This document shows, piece by piece, positions 27,243 to 36,588 of a DNA stretch of 64,000 nucleotides. A program made the position numbers and the translations under genes. The stretch is from Allobosea psychrotolerans (GTDB taxonomy: Bacteria > Pseudomonadota > Alphaproteobacteria > Rhizobiales > Beijerinckiaceae): contig NZ_PQFZ01000008.1 in the NCBI RefSeq assembly GCF_002917105.1, forward strand, positions 62,001 through 126,000. The letters are read 5' to 3'. How positions within the stretch are numbered: the stretch's first letter is position 1; the number at the start of each line of letters is the position of its first letter. Under the pieces are notes generated by a model. The model was not told the DNA's origin. It made no database searches and saw only the letters and a list, made by a program, of their open reading frames with translations.

Positions 27243-27312
27243 ATTCCTATGATGGTGTGATCCAGGTCTTCAATTCGGCGCGCCCAGACCGCAGAGGGAG
27301 CGAGCGCGGACT

Positions 27313-27483
27313 ATGACATATCCTCCGCTGCCGGAAGGTCATTGTGGCTCTCATGCCGATATGGAAGCCGGTGAGACCGGTTATTTCGAGCCGAGCGCCC
27401 TTTACTTCGAATGGTCCATAGAAGGCATGTGTCGGCCACGATCATGGGGGGGTAACATAGGTAGTAACAAGTTTGTGAGCTGA
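27313..27483 (+). CDS. Possible small protein (56 residues), weak
   Basis: An ATG-initiated frame of 56 codons beginning MTYPPLPEGHCGSHADMEAG and ending GSNKFVS, preceded at about ten bases by GAGGGAG. It lies in the 312-base space between the dehalogenase and the second chemoreceptor gene. The amino-acid composition is unremarkable and I recognise no family. It may be a remnant of a larger gene. The rest of this gap holds only a perfect palindrome GAATTATAATTC at 27482-27493. Confidence 0.25.
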   Translation: MTYPPLPEGHCGSHADMEAGETGYFEPSALYFEWSIEGMCRPRSWGGNIGSNKFVS

Positions 27484-27554
27484 ATTATAATTCGAAATTA
27501 GGGATTGCGGCATTTGATTGTGGATCAAAGTCAATATCTTAAGCGGATGCTGTA

Positions 27555-29237
27555 ATGATTCTGAACACAAGAAGATTTTCTATATTGTTATGCGTGTTGT
27601 CTTCGTTTGCGGTCGTAATTGCCTTGATCGGAGCTTCCGCCTACCTCGTCAAAAACCTTACGACAAAACTTATCGCGGAGACACGGGACGCAGTGTGGGA
27701 GGCATCGGTCCCCGCAGAATATGTCTACATGACGGTAAGCGATCGCTGGAATGGTCATCGTCGGACAATCGCAAATCTGAACAAGGACCACCTTGCGAGT
27801 GCGACGAGCGGACGTTCGGTTGAGCAGTCCACCGGTTGGAGAGAATTGCTTAACCTGTCCGTTGATTTCCCGATCGATATCAAGGCTGCCATCGACCGCG
27901 CGAATGACAAGCTAAAAGCATTCGATGCTGCGAAGGACCGCACCGATGAGCTTGTTCGTCTCCAACAAATCCGCGACGCTGCAGAAAATCTCTATGGCTC
28001 GCAGACCGAGGCGTTGGACGCGTTCTCCGAGGAGGCGGCCAGTCTCTTGAAGACGATGGCCGCTCGCATAGGCGAAGTTAACCGCCGTATGGAGCAGACC
28101 GCTGAGATGACGTTGGCCTGGCTTGCGCAGATCGGAACAGCACTTTTGGTGCTGGTTAGCTCGATAACAATTCTGCTTCAGATTGGGATAATCAATCCAA
28201 TCAGGCGCATGAACCACGTGATGCAGAGATTGGCTTCGGGCGATTACGGTGTCGATGCACCCAAGGTCAGTCGCCTGGTCGAAATTGGGCAGATGGGCGC
28301 GACGATCGGTGTCTTTCGAGCCAGCTTGGTGGAGAGGGAGAAGCTACGCCGCCAGCAGGATGAGCAACGCAACATTGTTGAAACCGAACGGCGCGAATTC
28401 CTACGTCGCCTTGCACTGGCTTTCGAGTCAAAGGTCGGAGTGATTGTGCAGTCAGTCATTGAAGCGGCTCGCGGACTGCACACCGCGGCCGATAGAATGT
28501 CTAGGGAAACCGCGTCAGCGACGGCACAGGCAGAAGCTGTTGCTGCAGCAGCTCAGGATGCCAACGCCAATGTGCGTACCGTAGCAGACGCGGCCGGATC
28601 CCTGTTTGCCTCGATGCGCGGCGTGGGCTCCCAGATTCGGACGAGTGGTGACCGCATCAGGTACACTGTCGACCAGGCTGCAAAGGCAAATATAGACATC
28701 CAGGCTCTCGATACCGCAGCATTGTCGATCGGCAGCGTGGCGGAGGTCATCAACGCATTTGCTGTGCAGACAAACTTGCTCTCCCTAAATGCAACGATCG
28801 AGGCCGCACGCGCAGGGGATGCTGGCAGAGGGTTTGGGGTGGTTGCGCAGGAGGTGAAATCCCTCGCACTAAAGACTGCGGGAGCGACCTCTCAGATTGC
28901 CGAACGCATTGCCGCAATACAATCGGCGAGCTCTGCAACGATTGAGTCAATCCACTCGATGAGCCACTCCATCGATGAAATGGCAGGTATCGCGAGTTCC
29001 GCAAGCGATGCGATTGCCCAACAAATAGAGACAACCTGCCTGATCGCGACGAACGTCAATGAAGCGGCGCTGAAAACAGCCAGCGTGACGCGCACGATTG
29101 GTGAGGCAAGCGTGGCAATCCAGACTGCTGGCAATCTGGTGGCCAGGGTGCTTGATGCGGCTCGCGACCTCAATCGAGACGGTGAGATTCTCGCTAAGGA
29201 AACTCAACAGTTCGCAGATATAATTCGAGCTGCTTGA
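27555..29237 (+). CDS. Methyl-accepting chemotaxis protein
   Basis: A 560-residue chemoreceptor: transmembrane helix at about residues 8-32, periplasmic helical sensor domain with RDAVWEAS (about 44-51), a second transmembrane helix at about 188-210, HAMP, and a signalling domain with the tip motif [20 protein letters not shown]. The sensor domain aligns with that of the receptor at 13916 (shared W-EL--LS--FP spacing and A(A)EN-YGS), so both may sense related ligands. No CheR pentapeptide is visible at the end. It stands alone; no che genes are in the window. Confidence 0.9.
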   Translation: MILNTRRFSILLCVLSSFAVVIALIGASAYLVKNLTTKLIAETRDAVWEASVPAEYVYMTVSDRWNGHRRTIANLNKDHLASATSGRSVEQSTGWRELLNLSVDFPIDIKAAIDRANDKLKAFDAAKDRTDELVRLQQIRDAAENLYGSQTEALDAFSEEAASLLKTMAARIGEVNRRMEQTAEMTLAWLAQIGTALLVLVSSITILLQIGIINPIRRMNHVMQRLASGDYGVDAPKVSRLVEIGQMGATIGVFRASLVEREKLRRQQDEQRNIVETERREFLRRLALAFESKVGVIVQSVIEAARGLHTAADRMSRETASATAQAEAVAAAAQDANANVRTVADAAGSLFASMRGVGSQIRTSGDRIRYTVDQAAKANIDIQALDTAALSIGSVAEVINAFAVQTNLLSLNATIEAARAGDAGRGFGVVAQEVKSLALKTAGATSQIAERIAAIQSASSATIESIHSMSHSIDEMAGIASSASDAIAQQIETTCLIATNVNEAALKTASVTRTIGEASVAIQTAGNLVARVLDAARDLNRDGEILAKETQQFADIIRAA

Positions 29238-29288
29238 GCTGTCGTTAGCGTTTAAAGTCATCTGGCATGACTTCTCTTCAGAAACGCT

Positions 29289-30023
29289 CTACTTTAGCTT
29301 AGCTAGAAACGCCTCTACTGCCAGCCAATTCTCGCTCGCACCGTAGGGATTGCTGTCGGCACGCAGGCTGCTTGAGCCATGCGTGCCTGTCTTTGGGCGA
29401 TGCTGCACCCTGACGCGGGCAGGCGCAGCGTCGATAATCGCCTTCGCCTCGGCGATTTCACCCGCATCACTAGCGGTGGAGATGAAAATCGGCGCGCTGA
29501 CTTTCGCTGCCGCGTTACGCACAATATTGCGCGCACTGAAATACTCGCCCGGCGAGAAGGCCAGAACGCCTGCGATTTCGGGATGCTTCGCGGCCAGCAG
29601 GAAAACGAGTGAGGCCGAATAGCTCGAACCCCAGACTATCACTTTACTGCGGCCATCGGCCTTGGCCCAATCGAGCGCTGCCTCCATATCGGGCAGCGCT
29701 TGCTCGAACCCAACATTGCCGCGAAAAGCCTTCGCTGTCCGGTTGCCACGGCCCCAGCCGGCTCCCCCAGAGCGTTGATCGAGCGCGAGTGCGGTGAATC
29801 CAAGCGCGTTCAAGCGTGGCGCGATGGTGGCGTATTCACCGGCATTCGACGAGGCCTGATGGAATAGTAATATGATCGGCTTTGTCTTGTCGGCGTCGCC
29901 GTAATAGTCGGCGTAGATCTTGACATTGTCGACGGCTGTCAGCGTCAGCACTTCGGCGGAGACGCGGCCGGCGGAGGGCAACATGAACAGTACACCAGCG
30001 AAAGCGCGAAAGGCGAGGTTCAT
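29289..30023 (-). CDS. Secreted alpha/beta hydrolase (dienelactone-hydrolase-like)
   Basis: A 244-residue protein with a signal peptide (FAGVLFMLPSAGRVSAEV) and a small alpha/beta hydrolase domain. FHQASS is the oxyanion-side motif, GSSYSA carries the nucleophilic serine (about residue 134), Asp in STASDAGE and His in KTGTHGSSS complete a likely triad. It resembles the dienelactone-hydrolase/BAAT-like group. It is convergent with the upstream chemoreceptor gene and has no obvious operon partner. Periplasmic esterase activity is inferred. Confidence 0.75.
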   Translation of the reverse strand: MNLAFRAFAGVLFMLPSAGRVSAEVLTLTAVDNVKIYADYYGDADKTKPIILLFHQASSNAGEYATIAPRLNALGFTALALDQRSGGAGWGRGNRTAKAFRGNVGFEQALPDMEAALDWAKADGRSKVIVWGSSYSASLVFLLAAKHPEIAGVLAFSPGEYFSARNIVRNAAAKVSAPIFISTASDAGEIAEAKAIIDAAPARVRVQHRPKTGTHGSSSLRADSNPYGASENWLAVEAFLAKLK

Positions 30024-30238
30024 CAGGCGGGTTCCCAGGGTGAGGCAGCCCGAAGTCTTACGTTATCCGCGACGCGCGGGGTTTCACTTTGCACTCACGT
30101 TACCGCGTTCGGTTAGTGATCCAGCCGGCTCGAAGCCGTCGCAAGACCTCCAAACTACGCGACCGCCGTGCTCAGTCGAGGCGTTGAGCTGGCGCGAGAC
30201 GCATTCGACAGCCAAGGCCCAAACGATATTGGAATTGG

Positions 30239-30680
30239 ATGCATCTCTGGCATTCGCTGGGCAGGGTGCTGCTTGGCTATGTGCTTGCGGTATTCGTGGC
30301 TGTGCCTCTTGGTTTCGCCAGCGGCCTCTTCCCACCTCGCTACAAGGCGCTCAGTCCATTCATTCAAGTCCTTCGACCGATATCCCCGCTCGCATGGATG
30401 CCTCGAGCTCCCTACACCCTAAAAAATAGTGCCGCCTCGGCAATCTTCATCATCCTTATCTCCTCGATCTGGCAGCGGCGGGCGCATCGGGCGTGCGCAG
30501 GGACTGTTTGAATGTCGCAAGGGTGCTCAGGCTCTCGCCGATCACGAACCTAACGCGGATCGTGTTTCCGGCGTCTGTTCCCATGATCATGGCGGAGATG
30601 CGCATCTCAATCGGCGTGGCATGGTTCGTGATCGTGGCCGCCGAGATGATTGGCGTTGGCGACCGATTCCGATTATGCGG
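30239..30680 (+). pseudogene. Decayed NrtB/SsuC-like ABC permease
   Basis: Frame 2 encodes 'GRVLLGYVLAVFVAVPLGFA' and 'LSPFIQVLRPISPLAWMP', then ASAIFIILIS, which are characteristic of nitrate/sulfonate-type ABC permeases. The homology continues in frame 1 from about 30493 with 'CLNVARVLRLSPITNLTRIV', PASVPMIMAEMRIS and VAWFVIVAAEMIGVGD. A frameshift and an internal deletion separate the two parts, and no start or C-terminus is intact. The flanks (30024-30238 and 30681-30958) hold no further gene that I can support. Confidence 0.75.
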
Positions 30681-30958
30681 ATTGTCGCGCGAGATTGCTT
30701 CGGTTCTTGTAGCTCAAACAGTGTCGTCAGGCAGCCTGACGGGCCAATCGTTGACGAACGACGGAATTCGATAGCGGGCTGAATCGCTAACTCAGCAAAA
30801 GGGCTCCGAAGAACCCGATAGGCAATGAGCGCTCTCCCCGATCACCTTCCGGAGAAGCCGCGAGCCAATTCCACTGGCAAGGTCATTTGCCTGCCCGGAA
30901 TCGCATGTGGAGCAATTCGGGCAGGCGATCCCTTTCAGAGCTTGGAATGGGGCAATTG

Positions 30959-31957
30959 CTAGTTCCGCGGAGCCTTGCGATCGAGGAATTCGCGCATCAG
31001 GCGGGTAATTTCCTCACCCTTGTCCTCAAGCGCGAAATGCCCGGAGTCCAGTAGATGAAGTTCAGCGCTGGGCAGGTCCTTCAGATAAGCTTGAGCGCCC
31101 GCCGCCGGAAAAATCTTGTCGTTCGCCCCCCAGGTGATCAGCGTTGGCGGCTGATACATGCGGAAGAAGTTGTGGAACAACGGGTATAGAGTGATGTTCG
31201 TTGCATAATCCTTGAATAGATCCAGCATGATCTCGTCTTTACCAGGCTGATCGAGTAGAGCCTGATCGTGGATCCAAGTGTCTGGAGAAATACGGGTTTG
31301 ATCGGAAACGCCGTCCAAATACTGGAATTTTGTTGCTTCGAGGGTGAGACCAGCGCGCAGCGCCTCTCGGTTGGCCTTAGAGCCATCCGCCCAGTACGCC
31401 TTGATCGGATCCCAGAATGGGCTGAGGCCTGCATCATACGCATTGCCGTTCTGGACCACGAGCGCGGTCACCTTTTCCGGATGCAGCAGAGCCAATCGGT
31501 AGCCGACCGGGGCCCCATAGTCTTGAACATAGAGTGCGTAGCGCTTGGCGCCGAGCTGGGTCAGGAGCCCATCGGTAAGCTCGGCAAAGTTGGCGAAACT
31601 GTAGGAGAAGTGCCTTCGGTCAGGTACAGCGCTCTGCCCGAAGCCTGGGTAATCAGGTGCTATCACGCGGTACCGGTCAGAAAGCGCGGGGATCAGGTTC
31701 CGGAACATAAAGGACGATGTCGGAAACCCATGAAGAAGCACGACGACTGGAGCGTCGAGCGGGCCCGCCTCTCGGTAAAAGATGTCGGTGCCTTTCACAT
31801 TGATGGTGCGATAGTGGGTCGCTACCGCAGAATTCACCGGCTTGGCTTGAGCTGTCTGGCTCATGGCGGGCGCATTGCCGCCGCCGGCTGCCGCGCCAAC
31901 TATGGCGAGCGCCACCGCAGGATGAGCAAAGCGACGGAATAGCGGGGAACCAAACAT
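30959..31957 (-). CDS. Exported alpha/beta hydrolase (epoxide hydrolase/haloalkane dehalogenase-like), paralogue
   Basis: A 332-residue protein with a signal peptide ([24 protein letters not shown]), then the same fold as the hydrolase at 18565: HGFPTSS, the nucleophilic Asp in VQDYGAP, Asp in WGANDKIFP and His in DSGHFALED. Conserved stretches ([33 protein letters not shown]) show it is a paralogue. The start follows GAGAGGAA. It is the last gene of a minus-strand run that starts 18 bases after an azoreductase gene, so it likely acts with oxidoreductases on an aromatic or halogenated compound (inference). Confidence 0.87.
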   Translation of the reverse strand: MFGSPLFRRFAHPAVALAIVGAAAGGGNAPAMSQTAQAKPVNSAVATHYRTINVKGTDIFYREAGPLDAPVVVLLHGFPTSSFMFRNLIPALSDRYRVIAPDYPGFGQSAVPDRRHFSYSFANFAELTDGLLTQLGAKRYALYVQDYGAPVGYRLALLHPEKVTALVVQNGNAYDAGLSPFWDPIKAYWADGSKANREALRAGLTLEATKFQYLDGVSDQTRISPDTWIHDQALLDQPGKDEIMLDLFKDYATNITLYPLFHNFFRMYQPPTLITWGANDKIFPAAGAQAYLKDLPSAELHLLDSGHFALEDKGEEITRLMREFLDRKAPRN

Positions 31958-31975
31958 GGTTCTATTCCTCTCGAT

Positions 31976-32638
31976 TCAGTGGGACGAGGTTGAGATCGGG
32001 ATTTGGCTGACGACAACTTGGTCAGCCATTTGACGAGCGTTTGCCAACGCGAGCGCAAATGCCGTTTCGGCGTCGGCATTGCGAAGCGTCGGCTGGAAAC
32101 GGAGTTCCTCGATCGCCGTGATGCCGACCTGCCCTAGCCACCACTTGAGATAGGTCGAGTGAAAATCGCTACCGAAACTCGGGCCGACGTCAGGAGCATA
32201 CACACCGCTGGTGTAGGCAAGGGTTGCCGTCTTGCCCTTGAGCAGGCCGAAATACCCGCTGGTCGGATCAAAGCCAAAAAGGATTCCAGGCTGGTGGATA
32301 ATGTCGATGTAGAGTTTGAGCCTATATGGAATTCCGCCGTTCCACATCGGCACGGCGAACAGGTATTGGTCCGCCGCGGCAAAGCGCTCGGCAATTCGAC
32401 TGATCTGATCCCATGCCGTCTGCTGCGAGTCATCAAGAATACCACCCTTGATGACTGTCAGTTTTGCGTTGGAACTATTGCCATCGAATTCGGGCAGATC
32501 TTCCTGCCATAGGTCGATGACGTCGATCTCGATATCCGGCCGACTTGTCCTGAGCGCCGATAGGTAAGCTTCAGCGACCGCGACCGATCGTGACGCACTG
32601 CCGCGCGGAGAGGCCTTGATGAAGAGTAGCTTTGTCAT
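31976..32638 (-). CDS. azoR: FMN-dependent NADH:quinone/azo oxidoreductase
   Basis: A 220-residue flavodoxin-fold protein. 'KASPRGSASRSVAVAEAY' is the FMN-phosphate loop (about residues 8-25), and FAVPMWNGGIPYRLK (about 99-113) is the conserved flavin/dimer segment of AzoR-type enzymes. Such enzymes reduce quinones and azo bonds with two electrons from NADH and protect against electrophilic quinones. AGGAGC precedes the ATG. It lies between a heme-binding-like protein gene and the exported hydrolase gene in a tight minus-strand run. Confidence 0.88.
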   Translation of the reverse strand: MTKLLFIKASPRGSASRSVAVAEAYLSALRTSRPDIEIDVIDLWQEDLPEFDGNSSNAKLTVIKGGILDDSQQTAWDQISRIAERFAAADQYLFAVPMWNGGIPYRLKLYIDIIHQPGILFGFDPTSGYFGLLKGKTATLAYTSGVYAPDVGPSFGSDFHSTYLKWWLGQVGITAIEELRFQPTLRNADAETAFALALANARQMADQVVVSQIPISTSSH

Positions 32639-32687
32639 TTTGCTCCTGGGATATTATCGATAGACACCTCGGCCGGCTGCCGATGTC

Positions 32688-33251
32688 TCAGTTCGGAAGG
32701 CGATCTTTGATCTTCGCGAGACCGGCCTGCGCGCAGACCTCATCCTTGTCCCCGCCGGGAGCGCCACCGACTCCGATGGCGGCGACGATCTCTCCGCGTG
32801 CTTTGATTGCGACACCGCCAGCGAGGAGAATGACGTCGGGGAGGCTTGCCAGAGCAGACGCGTTAGGTGTGGTCCGGACTTTCTCGGTGAAGACGCCGAG
32901 TGCGTCGAAGCCGAAGACAGGGCCGAGCGTTGCGACGGTATAAGCCTTGCGGAAGCTAGAAGTCTTCGTGTGGACCGTGCTGTGGTCGCCCTTCACGAAC
33001 GCTCTCATTTCGCCGGCAGTGTCCACAACGGCTACGGAGACTTTGTATCCGTTTGCCTCGCACGCCCTGACGCCCTCCAGCGCGGCTTCGATGGCAAGGG
33101 AAAGCGGGATGTTGTAGCCCTTCGACTGAACCTGGGCACTTGCTCCACTGGGCACCAGGCTCAAACTGGAGACGAAAGTCGATGCGATCACAGCCTGCAC
33201 GAGCTTGCATGATCGAAGGTTACGCGGGGAATGTGCCGACAAGGAAGTCAT
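32688..33251 (-). CDS. Exported GlcG/HbpS-family protein
   Basis: A 187-residue protein with a signal peptide (QAVIASTFVSSLSLVPSGASAQ) and a GlcG/HbpS domain: LSLAIEAALEGVRACEANGY, VSVAVVDTAGEMRAFVKGDHS, RKAYTVATLG, then GGVAIKARGEIVAAIGVGGAPGG near the end. HbpS in Streptomyces binds haem and senses redox stress; many relatives are of unknown function. It begins 125 bases after the PNPOx-like gene and ends 49 bases before azoR. A role in the periplasm is inferred from the leader. Confidence 0.85.
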   Translation of the reverse strand: MTSLSAHSPRNLRSCKLVQAVIASTFVSSLSLVPSGASAQVQSKGYNIPLSLAIEAALEGVRACEANGYKVSVAVVDTAGEMRAFVKGDHSTVHTKTSSFRKAYTVATLGPVFGFDALGVFTEKVRTTPNASALASLPDVILLAGGVAIKARGEIVAAIGVGGAPGGDKDEVCAQAGLAKIKDRLPN

Positions 33252-33376
33252 GTTAAACCTTTCAAATTAAAGTTCAGTGGTTACTTGATCTAGGCAAGCC
33301 AAATCGCCCCTTTGCGGATGCACTTGGGGTCGGAAGGCAGGCTACAAGGGTTCCGCCAGCTCTGACGCAGCGGTGA

Positions 33377-34009
33377 TCAGCCCAAATCGTGGGTAGATTG
33401 TCGTCGCAAAAGTCCGACTTCTGCTTCGAGCTCGGCTATCCGATTGTCGCGTTCGGCCAGGACTCGGGTGACATCCGCAGCATCGAACCGCTGCGGTATG
33501 TGCTGCGGGCAATTGAAATCGAAAGTCGCGACCTCAAACAGAATTACCTGTTCCGGGCGGGCCTTGTAGCCGACAGGCATAAGGGCATCGAGCAGTGCTT
33601 CGTCGCCCTCAACCACGCGCGCGCGACCCCAGATCTTGACCCGGCGACGATGAGCGTAATCGATCAGGAAAAGATAGGCCTTTGGGTTATCAGACAGATT
33701 GCCGAGCGTGATGTATTGCCGATTTCCGGAATAGTCCGCGAAACCAATGGTCGTTTCATCAAGCACTCTGAGGAACCCTGGGGGGCCGCCGCGGTGCTGG
33801 ATGTATGGCTGTCCATCAAGATTGGCCGTCGCGAAAAAAATGCTCGTTTGATCTGCGATGAAGTCTGCCAAATCGGCCGTGATCTTCGTGCGCCATGAAC
33901 CGCCTTCTTCTTGCTTGGCGTAGGCGCGACGAGAGCCCTTGCGCTCTTGGATAGCCTTGACGGTCGGAGAGAAGGCAATGTCGCTCGGATAGCCGACGGA
34001 TCCGGTCAT
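33377..34009 (-). CDS. Pyridoxamine-phosphate-oxidase-like flavin protein
   Basis: A 210-residue split-barrel protein. TSIFFATANLDGQPYIQHRGGPPGFLRVLD... and the strand GNLSDNPKAYLFLID are typical of PNPOx-like flavin- or F420-binding proteins. A C-terminal coiled coil (VLAERDNRIAELEAEVGLLR) suggests oligomerisation. ATG 34009 is chosen over ATG 34015 because GGGAG lies directly against the latter and six bases from the former. It begins 10 bases after the NTF2-like gene stop, so the two are coupled. Confidence 0.85.
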   Translation of the reverse strand: MTGSVGYPSDIAFSPTVKAIQERKGSRRAYAKQEEGGSWRTKITADLADFIADQTSIFFATANLDGQPYIQHRGGPPGFLRVLDETTIGFADYSGNRQYITLGNLSDNPKAYLFLIDYAHRRRVKIWGRARVVEGDEALLDALMPVGYKARPEQVILFEVATFDFNCPQHIPQRFDAADVTRVLAERDNRIAELEAEVGLLRRQSTHDLG

Positions 34010-34019
34010 CGTCATCTCC

Positions 34020-34484
34020 CTAGAGACCAAGTTCGGACAGGCTGGGGTAGTCCGTCGGCCGCGGGCCGGATGCCCAAAGCAGCTTCCGATCTTTCTCGTC
34101 AATTGGGAGATCATTGATACTTGCCAGCCGACGCCGCATCAGGCCGGCCTCGTCGAATTCCCAGTTCTCGTTGCCGTAGCTACGGAACCAATTCCCCGCA
34201 TGGTCGCACCATTCATATGCGAACCGCACAGCGATCCGGTCGTCGCCAAATGTCCACAGTTCTTTAGCGAGCCGGTACTCCAGTTCTCGCTCCCACTTGC
34301 GAGTGAGGAAGGCCTCGATCGCGGCGCGTCCGGACAGGAAGTCGGACCTGTTGCGCCAAAAGCTATCGGGGGTGTAGGCGAGCGCCACCTTCGCGGGATT
34401 CCGAGTATTCCAGGCGTCTTCCGCCATACGCACCTTTTGCGCCGCGGATTCGGCCGTGAAGGGGGGCAGTGGTGGTCGGCTCAT
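34020..34484 (-). CDS. NTF2-like protein of the DUF1348 family
   Basis: A 154-residue protein with the cone-shaped NTF2 fold. [45 protein letters not shown] and [15 protein letters not shown] are characteristic of DUF1348. Many relatives bind small hydrophobic ligands, but the activity of this family is not established. ATG 34484 is used since the longer frame overlaps the terminator-like hairpin at 34511-34539. It precedes the PNPOx-like gene by 10 bases. Confidence 0.87.
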   Translation of the reverse strand: MSRPPLPPFTAESAAQKVRMAEDAWNTRNPAKVALAYTPDSFWRNRSDFLSGRAAIEAFLTRKWERELEYRLAKELWTFGDDRIAVRFAYEWCDHAGNWFRSYGNENWEFDEAGLMRRRLASINDLPIDEKDRKLLWASGPRPTDYPSLSELGL

Positions 34485-34510
34485 GGACACGATCCTACCG
34501 GAACGGACAA

Positions 34511-34539
34511 GAAAGCCGCCGACGCCGGGCGTCGGCGGC
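34511..34539 (-). terminator. Intrinsic terminator after the AhpD-like gene
   Basis: On the minus strand an 11-bp stem (GCCGCCGACGC paired with GCGTCGGCGGC, three-base loop) is followed by TTTCTTG. It starts 8 bases past the AhpD-like stop and sits before the NTF2-like gene, so it could limit read-through within the run. Confidence 0.65.
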
Positions 34540-34546
34540 GGGAGGG

Positions 34547-35098
34547 TCACGCGGCCTTGCGAGATGTCACGACCGGGAAGTCGATGGTCGTTTTGCCGAC
34601 CTCGTTGATGTAGTTCGTCCAGGTGTTGAGGGCGACGTGCAGAACGATCTCGACGGTCTGGGCATCGTCGTAACCTGCAGACTTCAACGACTGAACGTCG
34701 GCATCATCGACATGACCGCGCGCCAGCGCGACCTTGGCAGCGAAGCGCACCGCGACATCGGCCTTTGGATCGTTTGACGTCCCGCGGCGGTTGGCAGCGA
34801 TCTCGGCGTCGTCCAGCTTTGCGACGTTTTTCCCGAGAAAGGTATGGGCCGAGAGGCAGTAGTCGCAGCCGTTGACCTCGGCGATGGCAAGCGCGATCCG
34901 CTCGCGGGTGGCCGCTGGCAATGTGCCCTTTTCGAGGGCCGCCGACAGGCCCAGATAGCCTTCGAGCGCTGCAGGGCTATTGGAGACCAGGCGGAAAAGG
35001 TTCGGCGTAACGCCGAGCTTCTTATGCACCGCCTCAAGCATTGGGCGCGACGCGGCCGGTGCTGCTTCAATCGTCGCGGGTGTCTGGATGCGAGACAT
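34547..35098 (-). CDS. AhpD/carboxymuconolactone-decarboxylase-family protein
   Basis: A 183-residue all-helical protein with the alkylhydroperoxidase D core: [24 protein letters not shown] (Cys78, Cys81 and His85). This CxxC-x3-H arrangement is the AhpD peroxidase active site and marks a redox role rather than decarboxylation. It is the first gene of the minus-strand run and divergent from a LysR gene 119 bases away. A hairpin terminator follows, so it may be expressed above the downstream genes. Confidence 0.9.
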   Translation of the reverse strand: MSRIQTPATIEAAPAASRPMLEAVHKKLGVTPNLFRLVSNSPAALEGYLGLSAALEKGTLPAATRERIALAIAEVNGCDYCLSAHTFLGKNVAKLDDAEIAANRRGTSNDPKADVAVRFAAKVALARGHVDDADVQSLKSAGYDDAQTVEIVLHVALNTWTNYINEVGKTTIDFPVVTSRKAA

Positions 35099-35217
35099 GT
35101 TCGATGCCTTCCTTGGGGAGAGGCCAGATTGACCTCGTGTCCGATGTCTATGTCTGTTTCGAAAAGTGGGATAGATACGCCAACTGAGAACAAGCCTCTC
35201 AGAAGATGGAATGAAAG

Positions 35218-36120
35218 ATGGATCGTCTCGATGCGATGTCGCTGCTGTTAGAAGTCATCGATTCAGGGAGTTTCTCTGCGGCGGGTCGCCGATTGGGGAT
35301 GCCGTTAGCAACAGTGAGCCGACGGATCTCCGACTTGGAGCGGCACCTTCAGACACGGCTCTTAACGAGAACGAGCCGCAAGGTGGCGCTGACTGAAGCG
35401 GGACGCTCGTATGTCGTTGCCTGCCGAAGGATCTTGGAGAGCGTTGATGAGGCCGAGCGCGCCGCCGCCGGTGAGTACGCCACTCCGAAGGGAGAGTTGA
35501 TACTGACTGCTCCGATCGTCTTCGGTCGTCTGCATGTTCTGCCCGTCGTTACGCAGTTCCTTTCTGCATATCCCGATATCAATATCCGCATCATATTCGC
35601 CGATCGCTTGGTTGACCTGGTCGATGACCATGTCGACATCGCTGTCAGGATCGGGGCCTTGCCGGATAGCAATCTGATCGCGAGGTCTATCGGCGTTATC
35701 AGAACTATTGCCTGTGCGAGCCCTGGCTATCTTGACGTACGTGGCCGGCCAACTGTACCTGCGGAGCTTACGCAGCATGAGACCATCGCGTTCGAGGGGG
35801 CGCTCTCAGCCCGCGACTGGGGGTTCCAGAACTCTGAAACGCATGTCGTCGTGAGCCTGTCCCCCCGCCTGATCGTCAATACCGCCGAGGCTGCTGTCGA
35901 TGCCGCGATCGCGGGCGCCGGCGTCACTCGCGTGTTGTCGTATCAAGTTGCTGATGCCGTCCGAGCGGGAAAGCTCGAAATCATCCTGAGACCGTTTGAA
36001 CCTGCGCCTTGGCCCGTGAACCTCGTTCACGCCAGTCAAGGACTGGTGCCACAGAAACTACGGGCGTTTATGGATTTCGCAGCGCCACGGTTGCGCGCCC
36101 GTTTGGATGCAATGGGCTAG
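35218..36120 (+). CDS. LysR-family regulator (AhpD-linked)
   Basis: A 300-residue LysR-type regulator. Its helix-turn-helix covers about residues 8-45, with 'LEVIDSGSFSAAGRRLGMPL' and 'ATVSRRISDLERHLQTRLLT'; the effector domain follows. The divergent gene encodes an AhpD-like protein and heads a redox/hydrolase run, which it most likely controls. The DUF6314-type gene downstream starts directly after its stop codon, with no gap. Confidence 0.9.
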   Translation: MDRLDAMSLLLEVIDSGSFSAAGRRLGMPLATVSRRISDLERHLQTRLLTRTSRKVALTEAGRSYVVACRRILESVDEAERAAAGEYATPKGELILTAPIVFGRLHVLPVVTQFLSAYPDINIRIIFADRLVDLVDDHVDIAVRIGALPDSNLIARSIGVIRTIACASPGYLDVRGRPTVPAELTQHETIAFEGALSARDWGFQNSETHVVVSLSPRLIVNTAEAAVDAAIAGAGVTRVLSYQVADAVRAGKLEIILRPFEPAPWPVNLVHASQGLVPQKLRAFMDFAAPRLRARLDAMG

Positions 36121-36588
36121 ATGCTGGCGATGAACAGGGCGTCTGACTTGGATTGGGGCGGGCCAGGAGGATGTATGGAGCGATTGGCGGGAAAGTGGCT
36201 GTTAAGCCGCCACATCTCGCCTGGCGGACGCATGGAAGGATTTGCAGAGTTCGCTCGGACAGAGGGTGGCGTCTGGCTCCGCTATCATGAGCAGGGTGAA
36301 CTGGTCCTTGATAGCGGTCGAAGACTGCGCGCAACTCGATCTTTCTTATTTCGGGCGCTGAATGATGGCTTCAGCGTTCACTTCGACGATGAGCGGGCGA
36401 GCCTATTTCAAGAAGTTTACATGACGCAGGTCGAAGCCCTTTTGATAGGGGAAGCCAACCATCAATGCCTCGAGGATAGGTACTCAAGCGTCTACGAGTT
36501 TAGCCAGGGCGGGACCTTTTCGATCCTGCACACTGTTCGCGGGCCCCGCAAAGACTACACCTCAAGAACGAGCTTCCGGCGAGCCTGA
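36121..36588 (+). CDS. DUF6314-family protein
   Basis: A 155-residue protein matching the DUF6314 pattern as I know it: LAGKWLLSRHISPGGRMEGFAEFA near the start, YHEQGELVL, an ATRSFLFRAL strand and the terminal signature VRGPRKDYTSRTSFRRA. It looks like a small beta-barrel (lipocalin-like) fold. The ATG used is directly after the LysR stop; ATG 36175 (MERLAGKW) agrees better with the family start. Its 3' end overlaps the decayed MFS gene on the other strand by about 30 bases. Confidence 0.75.
   Translation: MLAMNRASDLDWGGPGGCMERLAGKWLLSRHISPGGRMEGFAEFARTEGGVWLRYHEQGELVLDSGRRLRATRSFLFRALNDGFSVHFDDERASLFQEVYMTQVEALLIGEANHQCLEDRYSSVYEFSQGGTFSILHTVRGPRKDYTSRTSFRRA

Noticed and set aside
27482..27493. 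Perfect palindrome GAATTATAATTC upstream of the second chemoreceptor
   Set aside because: Does not match the tetR-type motif and has no second copy that I could find; chance cannot be excluded.
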